NCBI GenBank assembly: GCA_963783835.1
Contig: CAWAOX010000013.1
Location: forward strand, 248,001 to 312,000
Direction: 5' to 3'
DNA length: 64,000 bases
DNA from: CAIQPS01 sp963783835
GTDB lineage: Bacteria; Actinomycetota; Thermoleophilia; RBG-16-64-13
The first letter of the stretch is position 1, and every line of letters begins with the position of its first letter. A program made the translations under genes and the position numbers. The notes beneath the pieces were generated by a model. It was not told the DNA's origin. It did no database searches and saw only the letters and a program-made list of their open reading frames with translations. This document shows positions 44,216-53,074 of this stretch, piece by piece.

Positions 44216-44577
44216 TAGTCGTGGAGGGAAGCACGGTGCAGACCGTGACCATGGCGCCGGAGAACGACGTCATCGTGAAACAGGCTCCGGTCAGCGGGCG
44301 ACGTCTTCTGACGATGCAGGAATCCGACGGCTGGGCCGCGTCGCTCACCGCCTTCGGCATCGGAGGCAGACTCGACTGGCACACCCACGACTCCGAGCAG
44401 ATCCTCTACATCACCGAGGGGCGAGGGGTCGTGGCCACCAAAGAAAGGGAGTACGTCGTTACCCCTGGCTGCATCGTCTACATCCCGGCCGGCGAGAACC
44501 ACTGGCACGGAGCCACGCCGGAGTCGTCCATGACCCACCTCAACATCCAGAAGGCAGGCATCCACCTGGCTGAATGA
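44212..44577 (+). CDS. Small cupin-domain protein
   Basis: 121 residues with the two cupin motifs: GRLDWHTHDSEQILYITEG (His-x-His, Glu) and PGCIVYIPAGENHWHGATP (His). A metal-binding beta-barrel; may be enzyme or sensor. Coupled by ATGA overlap to the hydroxyacid dehydrogenase, so likely in the same catabolic path. Confidence 0.9.
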   Translation: MIVVEGSTVQTVTMAPENDVIVKQAPVSGRRLLTMQESDGWAASLTAFGIGGRLDWHTHDSEQILYITEGRGVVATKEREYVVTPGCIVYIPAGENHWHGATPESSMTHLNIQKAGIHLAE

Positions 44578-44584
44578 AGGCGGG

Positions 44585-44604
44585 CCGGCGCGACTGCGCG
44601 CCGG
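44585..44604. terminator. Bidirectional hairpin between convergent genes
   Basis: Perfect 8-base stem CCGGCGCG / CGCGCCGG with loop ACTG, between the cupin (+) and aldo/keto reductase (-) genes. Confidence 0.5.
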
Positions 44605-44636
44605 GCAGGCATGGCCGCATCTCGGCCCTCGGACGC

Positions 44637-45615
44637 TCAGACTTGTAGCTCGAGCCTGCTCAGCGCTTCGTCGATCTGGGCGAGGTCTTCCGGAGCGAGG
44701 ACGATGTCGCCGGCCTTCGCGTTCTCGCCGGCCTGCGCCGCGCTCCGCACCCCCACCAATGCGTGGCTCAGACCGGGACGGGCAAGCGTCCAGGCTATGA
44801 CGAGCTGGGCAAGAGTGGCCTGGTGTTCGTCGGCCACCGGGCGGACTTGCTCGAGGAAGGCCAGGATGCGTTCCCGGTTCTCGGTACAGAACCTGGCATC
44901 CTCAGCCCGGTAGTCGCCCTCCGGGAGGGCTCGGTCGCAGGTCACTTTGCCCGTCAGTAGCCCCTGGGCCAGCGGCGAGTAGGCGAGAACGGCGATGTTC
45001 TCCCGCTCGCAGTAGGGGAGTTGCGCCTCATCGAGTTTCCGGTCGAGCATGCTGTATTTCTCTTGATCGGCGTCGAGCGGGCCCGGCCTTGCGGTACTCG
45101 TCCATCTCTTCGACCGTGGCATTGCTGACTCCGATTGCCCGGATCTTGCCCTCCCGCTTGAGCTCGAGCAGAGCTCCCATGGTCTCTTCGATGGGAGTGG
45201 TGGCATCCTGCCAGTGCGTCTGGTACAGGTCGATGACGTCGGTCTGCAGTCTGCGCAGGCTCTGCTCGACTTCGTAGCGGATCGATTCCGCTCCCAGGTA
45301 GCGGCGCACGCCCCTGCCTGCCTCATCAAAGAAGTGGCTCCCCCTGTCGGTGTGCCATACCAGACCGCACTTGGTGGCGAGGACGACCTCGTCGCGCCGC
45401 CCCTTGATCGCCTTCCCTACCACTTCCTCGGAGTGGCCCAAGCCGTACACAGGAGCGGTGTCGATGAAAGTGATCCCGAGGTCGAGCGCCTTCCGGATTG
45501 CGTCGATGGACTCGGAGTCATCGGCCCCTCCCCACCACCAGCCGCCGACGGCCCACGCACCGAATGCGACGACCGACGTCTCTATCCCGGATTGCCCCAC
45601 CATCCGATACCTCAT
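44637..45615 (-). CDS. Aldo/keto reductase; interrupted by a 1-base frameshift
   Basis: First part: MRYRMVGQSGIETSVVAFG, DTAPVYGLGHSEEVVG (catalytic Asp, Tyr), LATKCGL, IDLYQTHWQ. It breaks at GGGCCC (45079-45084): KAGP changes to nonsense, while LDADQEKYSMLDRK, LAYSPLAQGLLTGKV and the C-terminal NADPH-binding region continue in the next frame to 44637. One extra base explains it; corrected length ~325 residues, normal for the family. ATG 45615 has GGAGG four bases upstream. NADPH-dependent carbonyl reduction; substrate unknown. Confidence 0.87.
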
Positions 45616-45709
45616 GCCGCCTCCTCTTGACGAGACTCGATTCTCTCGCCACATTGTAGACAGGCCGACCACACGGTCGCCAGACGATAGAAGCCAAGGA
45701 GGCCTCGCG

Positions 45710-46153
45710 ATGACCGAAGAAGTGAAGTTCTATCCCGCGTACTGGGGGGGCAAGAAGCTCGTGTATCCCAACTTCCCCGCCGAGTCACCGAAGTTCGCGA
45801 ACTCAGTCGTCGTAGGCAACCTTATCTTCGTCTCGGGTTGCCAGGGGCAGAACGACGAGCTGATCAAGGTCGAGACCGACGTGTTCGAGGAGCAGATGAT
45901 CGTCGCTCTCGACAAGGTGCGGGCCGTGATGGAAGAGGCGGGCAGCAGCATGAACAACATCGTCAAGACGCTGATGATGCTCAAGAACCTCGAAGACTAC
46001 CCAAAGATGCGCAAGACCGAGCTCGAGTACTACCAGAAGTACGCTCCGATGCTGGTGGAGAACCCGCCGGCCAGCACCTTCATGCAGGTGGGGCTTGCCA
46101 AACCGGAGTTCCTGGTCGAGATCGACGTGGTGGGAGTAGTCTCCCGAGGTTGA
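45710..46153 (+). CDS. RidA-family protein
   Basis: 147 residues: SVVVGNLIFVSGCQGQNDE, DVFEEQMIVALDKVRAVMEEAGSSMNNIVKTLMML and PPASTFMQVGLAKPEFLVEIDVV. The Arg of canonical RidA (usually in PxRxxxxV) is replaced here (PPASTF), so it may not be an enamine deaminase. Rid family proteins act as trimers. SD AAGGAGG seven bases before ATG 45710. Confidence 0.87.
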   Translation: MTEEVKFYPAYWGGKKLVYPNFPAESPKFANSVVVGNLIFVSGCQGQNDELIKVETDVFEEQMIVALDKVRAVMEEAGSSMNNIVKTLMMLKNLEDYPKMRKTELEYYQKYAPMLVENPPASTFMQVGLAKPEFLVEIDVVGVVSRG

Positions 46154-46180
46154 ACTACCAGGGTCTGAAGGAGATGAGCC

Positions 46181-47023
46181 ATGGCTCGCGCGCTTTGGAA
46201 GGGAGCTATCAGTTTCGGGCTGGTGACGATCCCCGTTTCGCTCTACCCGGCGAAAGACGCCCGGGAGAACATCTCCTTCCACTTGCTCCACCGTGAGGAT
46301 CTTCGGCGCGTGCATAACAAGCGCGTCGACGACGCGGGGCATGAGGTCGCCCTTGAAGACATCGTCAAGGGGTACGAGTACGAAAAGGACCAGTACGTCG
46401 TCCTGGAGCCGGCCGATCTGAAGCGGGCGAACGTCGAGGCGACCCAGAGTATCGACATCATGCAGTTCGTCGATGGCGGGGATATCGACATCACCTTCTA
46501 CGACACCCCCTACTACACAGAACCGGCCAAGGCGGGGCGGCGGGCGTACGCCCTGCTTCGCGAGACCATCAAGCGGACCGGCAAGATCGGCGTGGCCAAG
46601 ATCGTGATCCGGGAGCGACAGCATCTTTGCGCGGTCCTCGCGGACGGGCCGGTCATCCTCGCCTACACCCTCCGCTGGCCCTACCAGTTGCGCGACGATG
46701 CCGATCTCGACCTTCCCAGCGAGAACCTGGACGAGCTGGCAGTGACCGATCAAGAACTGAAGATGGCGGAGCTTCTGGTCGGGGCGATGGTCGGAGAATG
46801 GCAGCCGGAGCAGTACCGCGACACCTATCACGACGATCTACTCAGGATGATCGACGAGAAGGTGAAGGGCGGCGCGATCCCGGTGCGCGAGGCCTCAAAG
46901 CCCCCGGAAGGCGCGGAGGTGGCCGACATCATGGCTCTCCTTCGGCGCAGCGTCGAGGAGAGACGATCGTCGGCCACCAAGGAGCAGCAGAGCCCGCGCC
47001 CGGCGGCGGGCGGCGCGGGATAG
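46181..47023 (+). CDS. ku: Ku DNA end-binding protein
   Basis: 280 residues. ARALWKGAISFGLVTIPVSLYPA start, HREDLRRVHNKRVDDAG, VKGYEYEKDQYVVLEPADLK, SIDIMQFV, GRRAYALLRETIKRTGKIGVAKI, WQPEQYRDTYHDDLLRMI. This is a typical bacterial Ku homodimer core with a C-terminal tail. Binds double-strand ends and recruits LigD in NHEJ. Its TAG stop (47021) is followed in the same frame by codons that run into the LigD polymerase gene. Confidence 0.96.
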   Translation: MARALWKGAISFGLVTIPVSLYPAKDARENISFHLLHREDLRRVHNKRVDDAGHEVALEDIVKGYEYEKDQYVVLEPADLKRANVEATQSIDIMQFVDGGDIDITFYDTPYYTEPAKAGRRAYALLRETIKRTGKIGVAKIVIRERQHLCAVLADGPVILAYTLRWPYQLRDDADLDLPSENLDELAVTDQELKMAELLVGAMVGEWQPEQYRDTYHDDLLRMIDEKVKGGAIPVREASKPPEGAEVADIMALLRRSVEERRSSATKEQQSPRPAAGGAG

Positions 47024-47065
47024 AAGAAGTTCGTCGAGCGGGCCGATGTGATTGCGGAGGTGCCC

Positions 47066-48019
47066 ATGCCGAACACGGCGGGACTGACCGTGAACGGGGT
47101 CAGCATCACCCACCCGGGCCGGGTGTTCTGGCCCACCCCTGGAGTGACCAAGAGCGACCTGGTCGAGTATTACCACATGGTCGCCCAGCACATGCTCCCG
47201 TACGTGCTGAACCGGCCCATCGCCATGCTGCGGTGCCCCAGCGGGGTCGAGGACGGGGAGGCGGAGGTGCGGCAGCAGGGGGGCAAACCGGGGGGCTGCT
47301 TCTTCCACAAGCATCCCGCCGAGGATTTCCCGGGACCGGTCGGCCGGGTGATGATCACCGAGTCGGCGGGCCCCGCTCCCTACCTGACCATCACAGAGCC
47401 CGGAAGTCTCACAGCCCTCGCGCAGATGGGCGTGCTCGAGATCCACGTCTGGGGCTCCACGTGGCCGGATATTGAGCGGCCCGACATGATGGTGTTCGAC
47501 CTCGACCCGGGCCCGGGCGTCGAGTGGCCGGCGCTGGCCGATGGGGCGCGCCTCGTGCGGGAAGTGCTCCGCGCGGTACAGCTGGAAAGCTTCGTCAAGA
47601 CCACCGGGGGCAAGGGGCTGCATGTGGTCGTGCCTCTGACGCCGAACGAAGGCTGGCAGGAAGTGGGCCAGTTCTGCCGGCGCGTTGCCGAGATCATGGT
47701 CGAACTCTCCCCCGACCGCTTCACCGCCAACATGTCCAAGGCCAAGCGCCAGGGCAAGATCTATGTGGACTACGTGCGGAACAATCGGGGCTCTACCGCC
47801 ATCGCGCCCTTCTCGACGCGGGCGAAGGAGCGGGCGACTGTCGCCGTCCCCCTGAGATGGTCCGAGCTGAGCGGTCGTATCCGGCCCGACAGCTACACTG
47901 TGGAGACCCTGGGGAACCGGCTGCGGAGGCTCAAGGACGACCCCTGGGACGGATACTTCCAGACCCGGGACGGTCAGCGGCTCGATTCGGCCATACGCGA
48001 AGCGCTGGGGCTCGGCTGA
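47066..48019 (+). CDS. ligD: LigD polymerase-domain protein (NHEJ primase-polymerase)
   Basis: 317 residues. THPGRVFWPTPGVTKSDLVEYYHMV, MMVFDLDPGPGVEW (catalytic Asp pair), FVKTTGGKGLHVVVPL, IYVDYVRNNRGSTAIAPFS (family R/K/N). This is the archaeo-eukaryotic primase polymerase domain of LigD; the ATP-ligase and phosphoesterase domains are missing and are not in the window. ATG 47066 after GGAGG; GTG 47048 is in frame. Fills and templates ends for joining. Forms a unit with Ku. Confidence 0.94.
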   Translation: MPNTAGLTVNGVSITHPGRVFWPTPGVTKSDLVEYYHMVAQHMLPYVLNRPIAMLRCPSGVEDGEAEVRQQGGKPGGCFFHKHPAEDFPGPVGRVMITESAGPAPYLTITEPGSLTALAQMGVLEIHVWGSTWPDIERPDMMVFDLDPGPGVEWPALADGARLVREVLRAVQLESFVKTTGGKGLHVVVPLTPNEGWQEVGQFCRRVAEIMVELSPDRFTANMSKAKRQGKIYVDYVRNNRGSTAIAPFSTRAKERATVAVPLRWSELSGRIRPDSYTVETLGNRLRRLKDDPWDGYFQTRDGQRLDSAIREALGLG

Positions 48020-48070
48020 CCTTCGCGGCCTCGCCCCCGGGGCCGCCCCGCAGCCCCGGGGCGGCAGGCG

Positions 48071-48076
48071 TAGAAT
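48071..48076 (+). promoter_or_regulatory. -10 box for the SDR-DUF2867 gene
   Basis: TAGAAT, 9 bases before ATG 48086, without an SD; possible leaderless transcript. Confidence 0.35.
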
Positions 48077-48085
48077 CTAACTCAG

Positions 48086-49600
48086 ATGGAATCAAACCGG
48101 CTTATTCTTCTGACCGGCGCGACCGGGTATATCGGCGGGCGGCTCGTCCGGCCGCTCGAAGAGACCGGACGTGCACTTCGCGTCCTCGCCCGGGATCCGG
48201 AGCGTTTGCGCCCCTCCCGCGCCCCGGACTCGTTCGTCCCCCGCGTCTCCCCCGGCACTCAGGTGATGCGCGGAGACCTGCTCGACCCCGCATCGCTTGT
48301 CGACGCCTTCGCCGGTGTCGACACCGCCTACTACCTCGTCCATTCAATGGCCGGCGGTGCCGGGGACTTCTACGAGCGGGAACTGGCATCGGCCAGGAAC
48401 TTCGCCGACGCGGCTCGCGCCGCGGGGACGCGCCGGATCGTCTACCTCGGCGGGCTGGGGAAACCGGGAGACACCCTTTCTTCCCATCTGGCCAGCCGGC
48501 AGGATGTCGGCCGCCTGCTCTGCGAAAGCGGGGCGGAGACCATCGAGTTCCGTGCCTCGGTGATCCTGGGGAGCGGGTCGATCTCTTTCGAGATGATCCG
48601 GGGATTGGTCGACCGGCTTCCGGTGATGATCACGCCCCGCTGGGTCGAGAACCTCACTCAGCCGATCGCCGTGGAGGACGTGCTCGGCTACCTGATAGCC
48701 GCTCTGGACGTGGGTCTCTCCGACCGATGCGCCGTCTACGAGATCGGGGGGGCCGACAGGGTCTCTTACGGCGGGATGATGCAGGCCTACGCCCGGTCCC
48801 AGGGACTGAAGCGGGCGGTGTTGAGAGTGCCCGTGCTCACGCCCCGGCTGTCGGCCGCGTGGCTCGCCCTGGTCACTCCTCTCTACTACCCGGTCGGACG
48901 GCACCTGCTCGAGGGGGTGCGCAACGAGACTGTGGTGACGAGCGACGCCGCCGCTCGGGACTTTCCTCAGATGAAGCCCATGGGGGTGGAGGCGGCCATC
49001 AGCCGCGCCCTCGCCAACGAAGACCGGGCGTTCGCGGAAACGCGGTGGAGCGACGCCCGCTCGAGCTCGCCGGCCCCTCACGGTCGCGGCCCCCAGAAAG
49101 CCGGACGCCGCTACCTCGAACAGCGCACGCTCGAGGTCGACTGCCCGCCGGCCCAGGCGTTCTCGGCCATCCTGTGCATCGGCGGAGAGAAGGGCTGGTA
49201 CGCGTGGACCTGGTTGTGGGCGCTCCGCGGCCTCCTCGACCAGGCGAGCGGCGGCGTCGGGGTGCGCCGCGGCCGCCGCGACCCCACCTGTGTCATCCCC
49301 GGAGACACCATAGACTTCTGGCGGGTGCAGGAACTGGAACCCGACCGGCGGCTGCTTCTCGCCGCGGAGATGCGGGGGCCGGGCCGAGGCTGGCTACAAT
49401 TCGACTGTCTCCCGCTGCCGGACGGCGGTACCCGGGTCGTCCAGACGGCCATGTGGGACCCGATAGGCCTCTACGGCCACCTCTACTGGTTCTCGCTCTG
49501 GCCGGCGCACAAGCTCATCTTCGGGTCGATGATCCGGGGAATAGCCCGGGAGAGCGGCTGCACCGCGCGTACGCCCGGGCGCGGGGGCGGCGCCGGGTAG
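48086..49600 (+). CDS. NAD(P)-binding SDR-like protein with DUF2867 domain
   Basis: 504 residues. N-terminal atypical SDR: LILLTGATGYIGGRLV (glycine-rich loop), DTAYYLVHSMAGG, IVYLGGLG. From ~355 the DUF2867 domain: ERTLEV-like EQRTLEVDCPP, GGEKGWYAWTWLWALRG, GDTIDFWRVQELEPDRRLLL. This two-domain fusion is common in Actinomycetota. Probably oxidoreductase or lipid-related; substrate unknown. Confidence 0.92.
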   Translation: MESNRLILLTGATGYIGGRLVRPLEETGRALRVLARDPERLRPSRAPDSFVPRVSPGTQVMRGDLLDPASLVDAFAGVDTAYYLVHSMAGGAGDFYERELASARNFADAARAAGTRRIVYLGGLGKPGDTLSSHLASRQDVGRLLCESGAETIEFRASVILGSGSISFEMIRGLVDRLPVMITPRWVENLTQPIAVEDVLGYLIAALDVGLSDRCAVYEIGGADRVSYGGMMQAYARSQGLKRAVLRVPVLTPRLSAAWLALVTPLYYPVGRHLLEGVRNETVVTSDAAARDFPQMKPMGVEAAISRALANEDRAFAETRWSDARSSSPAPHGRGPQKAGRRYLEQRTLEVDCPPAQAFSAILCIGGEKGWYAWTWLWALRGLLDQASGGVGVRRGRRDPTCVIPGDTIDFWRVQELEPDRRLLLAAEMRGPGRGWLQFDCLPLPDGGTRVVQTAMWDPIGLYGHLYWFSLWPAHKLIFGSMIRGIARESGCTARTPGRGGGAG

Positions 49601-49644
49601 GCGCACCGGGTCGGGCCGCGAGCGCCGCCGGCCTCCGCAGCCTC

Positions 49645-50655
49645 TCAGCCGGGCGGCAAGGCCTCCCCCTCCGGGGCACCATCCGCGACCACTGCGACCG
49701 CCCCTGGACCGGCTTCCGCCTCGGTCGCGGCCGGCTCCACGAATCTCGGCTGACTTGCCGCCAGCTCCCGGGCGGTCAGAATGGCCAGAGCGATGACGAT
49801 GAGTCCCATGCCGGCCGCCTCGAGAACACCCGGCCGCTCACCCAACTGTATCCACGCCGCCACCACGCCGACGACAGGAACGGCCAGGCTGCTGAGGCCG
49901 GCGGTGCCGGTCGACAGGCTATGAAGGATGTAGAGCCACAATACCCAGGTGAGGGCGTTGGCCGGCCCGATATTGAACAAGAGGACGGCGATGAACGTAC
50001 CGCTCCACTCCACCGGCTCCGTCGCCGTGAGAAGCGCGACGATGATCAACGGTATCGACCCGAACAGTCCCTGCCAGGCGATCAAGGTCAAGAGGTCGAT
50101 GTCGTGCCGGCTCCGCATGATCTTGACCACTACGGAACTGAGGGCCCACACGAAACCGGCGGCCACGGCCAGAAGGCTGCTCTGCAGTCCGTGCAAGTTC
50201 CAGGGGCCCAGGATCGACACCAGGCCGGCCAGGGCGAAGATCACCGCGCCCCACTGCAGCCCGCGCACCGGTTCACCGAGGATCGGCCAGGCAAGCATCA
50301 GCAGCCAGAAAGGCATGGTGTAGGCGAGGATCGAGACCTTGCCGGCGCCACCCAGACTCACCGCCCACATGGCCAATCCGACAAAACCACCCGTCTGCAG
50401 CAAGCCGAAGATGATAGTCAGGCCGAGAGCCTGCGGCAGCAGGCGGCGGTGCAGCAGGGGAAGCAGGATGAACATGAAGACCGCGCCGAATAAGGTGCGG
50501 AGCGCGGCGAAGGTGAAGGGCTCGGCGTACTGCATGCCTACCTTCATCACCACCCAGTTGTAGCCCCAGATGAGGGCGAGCAGCGCGAGGGCGGCGAAGG
50601 GCAGCCAGGCGGCGCGGCCCTTGCCGGCGGCTGCGGTGTCGCTGTGCGAGGTCAC
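49645..50655 (-). CDS. EamA/DMT-family transporter (copy 2)
   Basis: 336 residues, ten hydrophobic helices (LLALIWGYNWVVMKVGMQYA, VSILAYTMPFWLLMLAWPIL, LSSLAVPVVGVVAAWIQLGE) with an acidic C-terminal tail. GTG 50655 follows the stop of the saccharopine dehydrogenase-like gene by five bases, so they are co-transcribed and the transporter may move the substrate or product of that enzyme (inference). Confidence 0.9.
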   Translation of the reverse strand: MTSHSDTAAAGKGRAAWLPFAALALLALIWGYNWVVMKVGMQYAEPFTFAALRTLFGAVFMFILLPLLHRRLLPQALGLTIIFGLLQTGGFVGLAMWAVSLGGAGKVSILAYTMPFWLLMLAWPILGEPVRGLQWGAVIFALAGLVSILGPWNLHGLQSSLLAVAAGFVWALSSVVVKIMRSRHDIDLLTLIAWQGLFGSIPLIIVALLTATEPVEWSGTFIAVLLFNIGPANALTWVLWLYILHSLSTGTAGLSSLAVPVVGVVAAWIQLGERPGVLEAAGMGLIVIALAILTARELAASQPRFVEPAATEAEAGPGAVAVVADGAPEGEALPPG

Positions 50656-50660
50656 GTTGG

Positions 50661-51899
50661 TCAGTTGACCGTCACGGTCTCGGCGCGGGTCACCGGCAGG
50701 CCCCGCCGGCCGCACTCGGCCACGAAAGCGTCGCGGGCGTCACGGGACAGCTCCTCCGGACAGAGAAGCCCCGTATCGTCGATGCGTCCCTCGACGATCA
50801 GTTCCGCGTAGATCGATGCAGGGGTGCTCGTCCCGTACGAGACGCTCGTGGCTCCCGGTATCCGCTCGTTCACCCACTTGATATCCGGGGCGAAGATGGC
50901 GTGGCTGATGCTCGCCGGCTTGCCCCCTCGCTCGCCGATGCAGTCGACCGTGATCACCCCGTAGTCGGTGATCGAGCCCGACAGAGCCAGAGCGGCCAAG
51001 TCCTCCATGGGAGGGTTGGGAGGGAGCGTGGCGACGAAAACGTCGATAGGCCGGACCTGGGAGCCATCCTTCAGGGTGACGGGGGTCTTGCTCGTCATCC
51101 CCGAGGCCACCAGCGCGAGGTCGGCGTCCAACCCCTCCTCCGGGCCACCCATCTTGAAGTCGACGTAACGGAGGCCCTTGTCCCCCCACCGGCGGGGCAG
51201 CGTGCGGGGTAGCGTGCTCACTTCCTCGTGGTCGTGGCATATCACCGCGCCGATGCCGAACGGCGGCGGGAACGCGTAGCGCTCGCGCCGGCCGAAGATC
51301 TCCACCCGCTTGAACTCGCCGTCTTCGTACAGAAGCGGTGGCTGGGCGCAGTCGGTGTAGTAGGTCTCCTGTGACCACACCTGGAGCGGAACCGGCGAGT
51401 CGAAGATGGCGTAGTCCTTGATGCGGATCTCGAAACACCGCTCGAGGTCTTCATACCCGTTCGCCGCGAGGGTGTTGGTGAATCCGGGATCCATACCGGT
51501 GCTGAGCAGGGCCAGCAAGCCGCTCTTCTCAAAATCTGGGGCCAACGTCAGTTGTTCGAGGTAGGCCTCGTCGATAGTCCTGGTCCTCGTCTGTCCGGAC
51601 GCCATGTCCTGGTAGGCGGCGCCTGCCTCCAGGCAGGCGCGCATGATGGAGAGGTTGTACTCGGGGATGACCGCGTTCACAACCAGCTTCGCGCCCCGAG
51701 CCGCATCGGCCACAGCCTTCGTATCGTTCGCGTCGAGGAAGACCGGTTTCGCCTTGCCTGCGCCCACCCTGCCGGCGACCAGCCGCGCCCGCCCCTCGTC
51801 GTAGTCGCCCAGGACGATCTCGGTGACCGCCGGATTGCTGGCGAGATTCCAGGTAAGAACATGGCCCTGCATGCCCGCGCCCACGATGACTATCTTCAT
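50661..51899 (-). CDS. Saccharopine dehydrogenase-family oxidoreductase
   Basis: 412 residues. MKIVIVGAGMQGHVLTWNLA Rossmann loop, VVNAVIPEYNLSIMRACLEAGAAYQDMA, LSTGMDPGFTNTLAA, SYGTSTPASIYAELI. This is the saccharopine/carboxynorspermidine/lysine dehydrogenase family. NAD(P)-dependent oxidation or reductive formation of an amino acid; substrate open. SD GGGGAG eight bases before the ATG. Divergent from the heliorhodopsin gene. Confidence 0.88.
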   Translation of the reverse strand: MKIVIVGAGMQGHVLTWNLASNPAVTEIVLGDYDEGRARLVAGRVGAGKAKPVFLDANDTKAVADAARGAKLVVNAVIPEYNLSIMRACLEAGAAYQDMASGQTRTRTIDEAYLEQLTLAPDFEKSGLLALLSTGMDPGFTNTLAANGYEDLERCFEIRIKDYAIFDSPVPLQVWSQETYYTDCAQPPLLYEDGEFKRVEIFGRRERYAFPPPFGIGAVICHDHEEVSTLPRTLPRRWGDKGLRYVDFKMGGPEEGLDADLALVASGMTSKTPVTLKDGSQVRPIDVFVATLPPNPPMEDLAALALSGSITDYGVITVDCIGERGGKPASISHAIFAPDIKWVNERIPGATSVSYGTSTPASIYAELIVEGRIDDTGLLCPEELSRDARDAFVAECGRRGLPVTRAETVTVN

Positions 51900-52016
51900 G
51901 CCGCCGTCTCCCCTTCGCAGCCCATTACCGGTCTCTGGTCAGTAGCCTATCACCACGCATCCGGCCCCGCGAAAACTCCGCGAGACCTTCACACCTCGAG
52001 ACGCGCGTGATGCCCC

Positions 52017-52046
52017 TTGCGGAGCGGCCTCCCTGGTCTCTACTAT
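52017..52046 (+). promoter_or_regulatory. Promoter for heliorhodopsin gene
   Basis: TTGCGG (52017-52022), 18-base spacer, TACTAT (52041-52046). A start near 52053 excludes ATG 52045 and supports ATG 52096. Confidence 0.5.
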
Positions 52047-52095
52047 GAACACACAGAGTCTCGCTGCCGCGACCATCCGGACTGAGGGGGTAGGA

Positions 52096-52896
52096 ATGAA
52101 GGGGACTGCAGAAAATCTCGGACCGGCGGGGGCCGCGCTCGATCTCGAGCCCCGCTTTCGCAACCTGCGCCGGTGGAACATCGTGGTGGGCCTCATCCTG
52201 GCCGTCCAGGCGGTCGTGATCGCCTTGCTGCAGAACGGCTTCTCGATCCCGGTAGTGGCAACTTGGATGACCGGACCGCCCGGAACCGAGCCGGAGCTTA
52301 CCAAGATCGGTGATTTCCCTCTTGGCTGGGGCGTGTTCGCCTTCATGGCCATATCGGCGCTGGCGCTCCTGATCATCGCCTCGCCCGGCGTCTTCGGCTG
52401 GTACAAGCGCAACCTGTTGCTCAATCGCAACTATGGGCGCTGGATCGAGTACTCCATCAGTTCGTCGCTTATGATCGTGCTCATCGGCATGATCTGCGGC
52501 ATCACCGACCTTGCGGCCATTATCGCGATCTTCGGCGTGAACGCCTGCATGGTCCTGTTCGGCCTTCTGATGGAGAAATACGAGCAACCCGGAAAGCCAA
52601 ATTGGCTGTCGTTCTACTTCGGCTGCTTCGCTGGGATCATTCCCTGGATCGGAGTCCTGATCTACGTGTGGACCCCAGGGTTCGGCGATCAGAACCCTCC
52701 GGGCTTCGTCTACGGGATCATCTTCTCGCTGTTCGTCTTCTTCAACACCTTCGCGGTGAACATGATCCTGCAGTACAAGAAAGTGGGCAAGTGGAGGGAC
52801 TACCTCTTCGGCGAGAAGGTGTACATCATCCTTAGCCTGACCGCCAAGGCGCTTCTGGCCTGGCAGATCTTCTCGGCGGTCCTGGCCGGATCATAG
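52096..52896 (+). CDS. Heliorhodopsin
   Basis: 266 residues, seven helices, N-terminus expected in the cytoplasm (inverted relative to type 1 rhodopsins). Family motifs: GRWIEYSISSSLMIVLIGMI (helix C; Glu118 as likely Schiff-base counterion), IFGVNACMVLFGLLMEKYEQP, PWIGVLIYV, PPGFVYGIIFSLFVFFN, and SLTAKALLAWQIF with retinal-linking Lys251. It lacks the pocket histidines recalled for the reference protein 48C12 (His23 and His80): the matching positions are Leu35 and Leu91. SD GAGGGGG five bases before ATG 52096. Light sensing rather than pumping is the usual view. No retinal synthesis gene is in the window. Confidence 0.95.
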   Translation: MKGTAENLGPAGAALDLEPRFRNLRRWNIVVGLILAVQAVVIALLQNGFSIPVVATWMTGPPGTEPELTKIGDFPLGWGVFAFMAISALALLIIASPGVFGWYKRNLLLNRNYGRWIEYSISSSLMIVLIGMICGITDLAAIIAIFGVNACMVLFGLLMEKYEQPGKPNWLSFYFGCFAGIIPWIGVLIYVWTPGFGDQNPPGFVYGIIFSLFVFFNTFAVNMILQYKKVGKWRDYLFGEKVYIILSLTAKALLAWQIFSAVLAGS

Positions 52897-52922
52897 GGCG
52901 GCGCGAGCAGCCCCGCCACGTA

Positions 52923-52958
52923 GAGAATCGGCGGCCGTGCAGGCGGCCGCCGATTCTC
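52923..52958 (+). terminator. Hairpin after heliorhodopsin gene
   Basis: Perfect 14-base stem GAGAATCGGCGGCC / GGCCGCCGATTCTC with loop GTGCAGGC; no clear T-run. Confidence 0.65.
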
Positions 52959-53074
52959 CATCTACCGATACCGTACTCGAGCCGTGCTGGACCGCCTGGA
53001 TCCCGGCTCCACGACTGGACTCGGCCTTGCGTGGGTATATGACGACTCGAATCCACGCGAGGAAAGGAGTCTCC

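Noticed and set aside
45350..45709. Upstream extension of the RidA gene
   Set aside because: Runs antisense through the aldo/keto reductase; SD and family sequence start at 45710.
10486..47023. TAG recoding (pyrrolysine or other readthrough) as explanation for two suspicious TAGs
   Set aside because: TAG is used as an ordinary stop by many genes here (for example both wall-hydrolase genes, SulP, NUDIX), and no Pyl genes are present in the window.
47524..50493. Open frame of 989 codons overlapping LigD, the SDR-DUF2867 gene and EamA
   Set aside because: Low-complexity Arg/Pro/Gly product in a different frame from three recognised genes.
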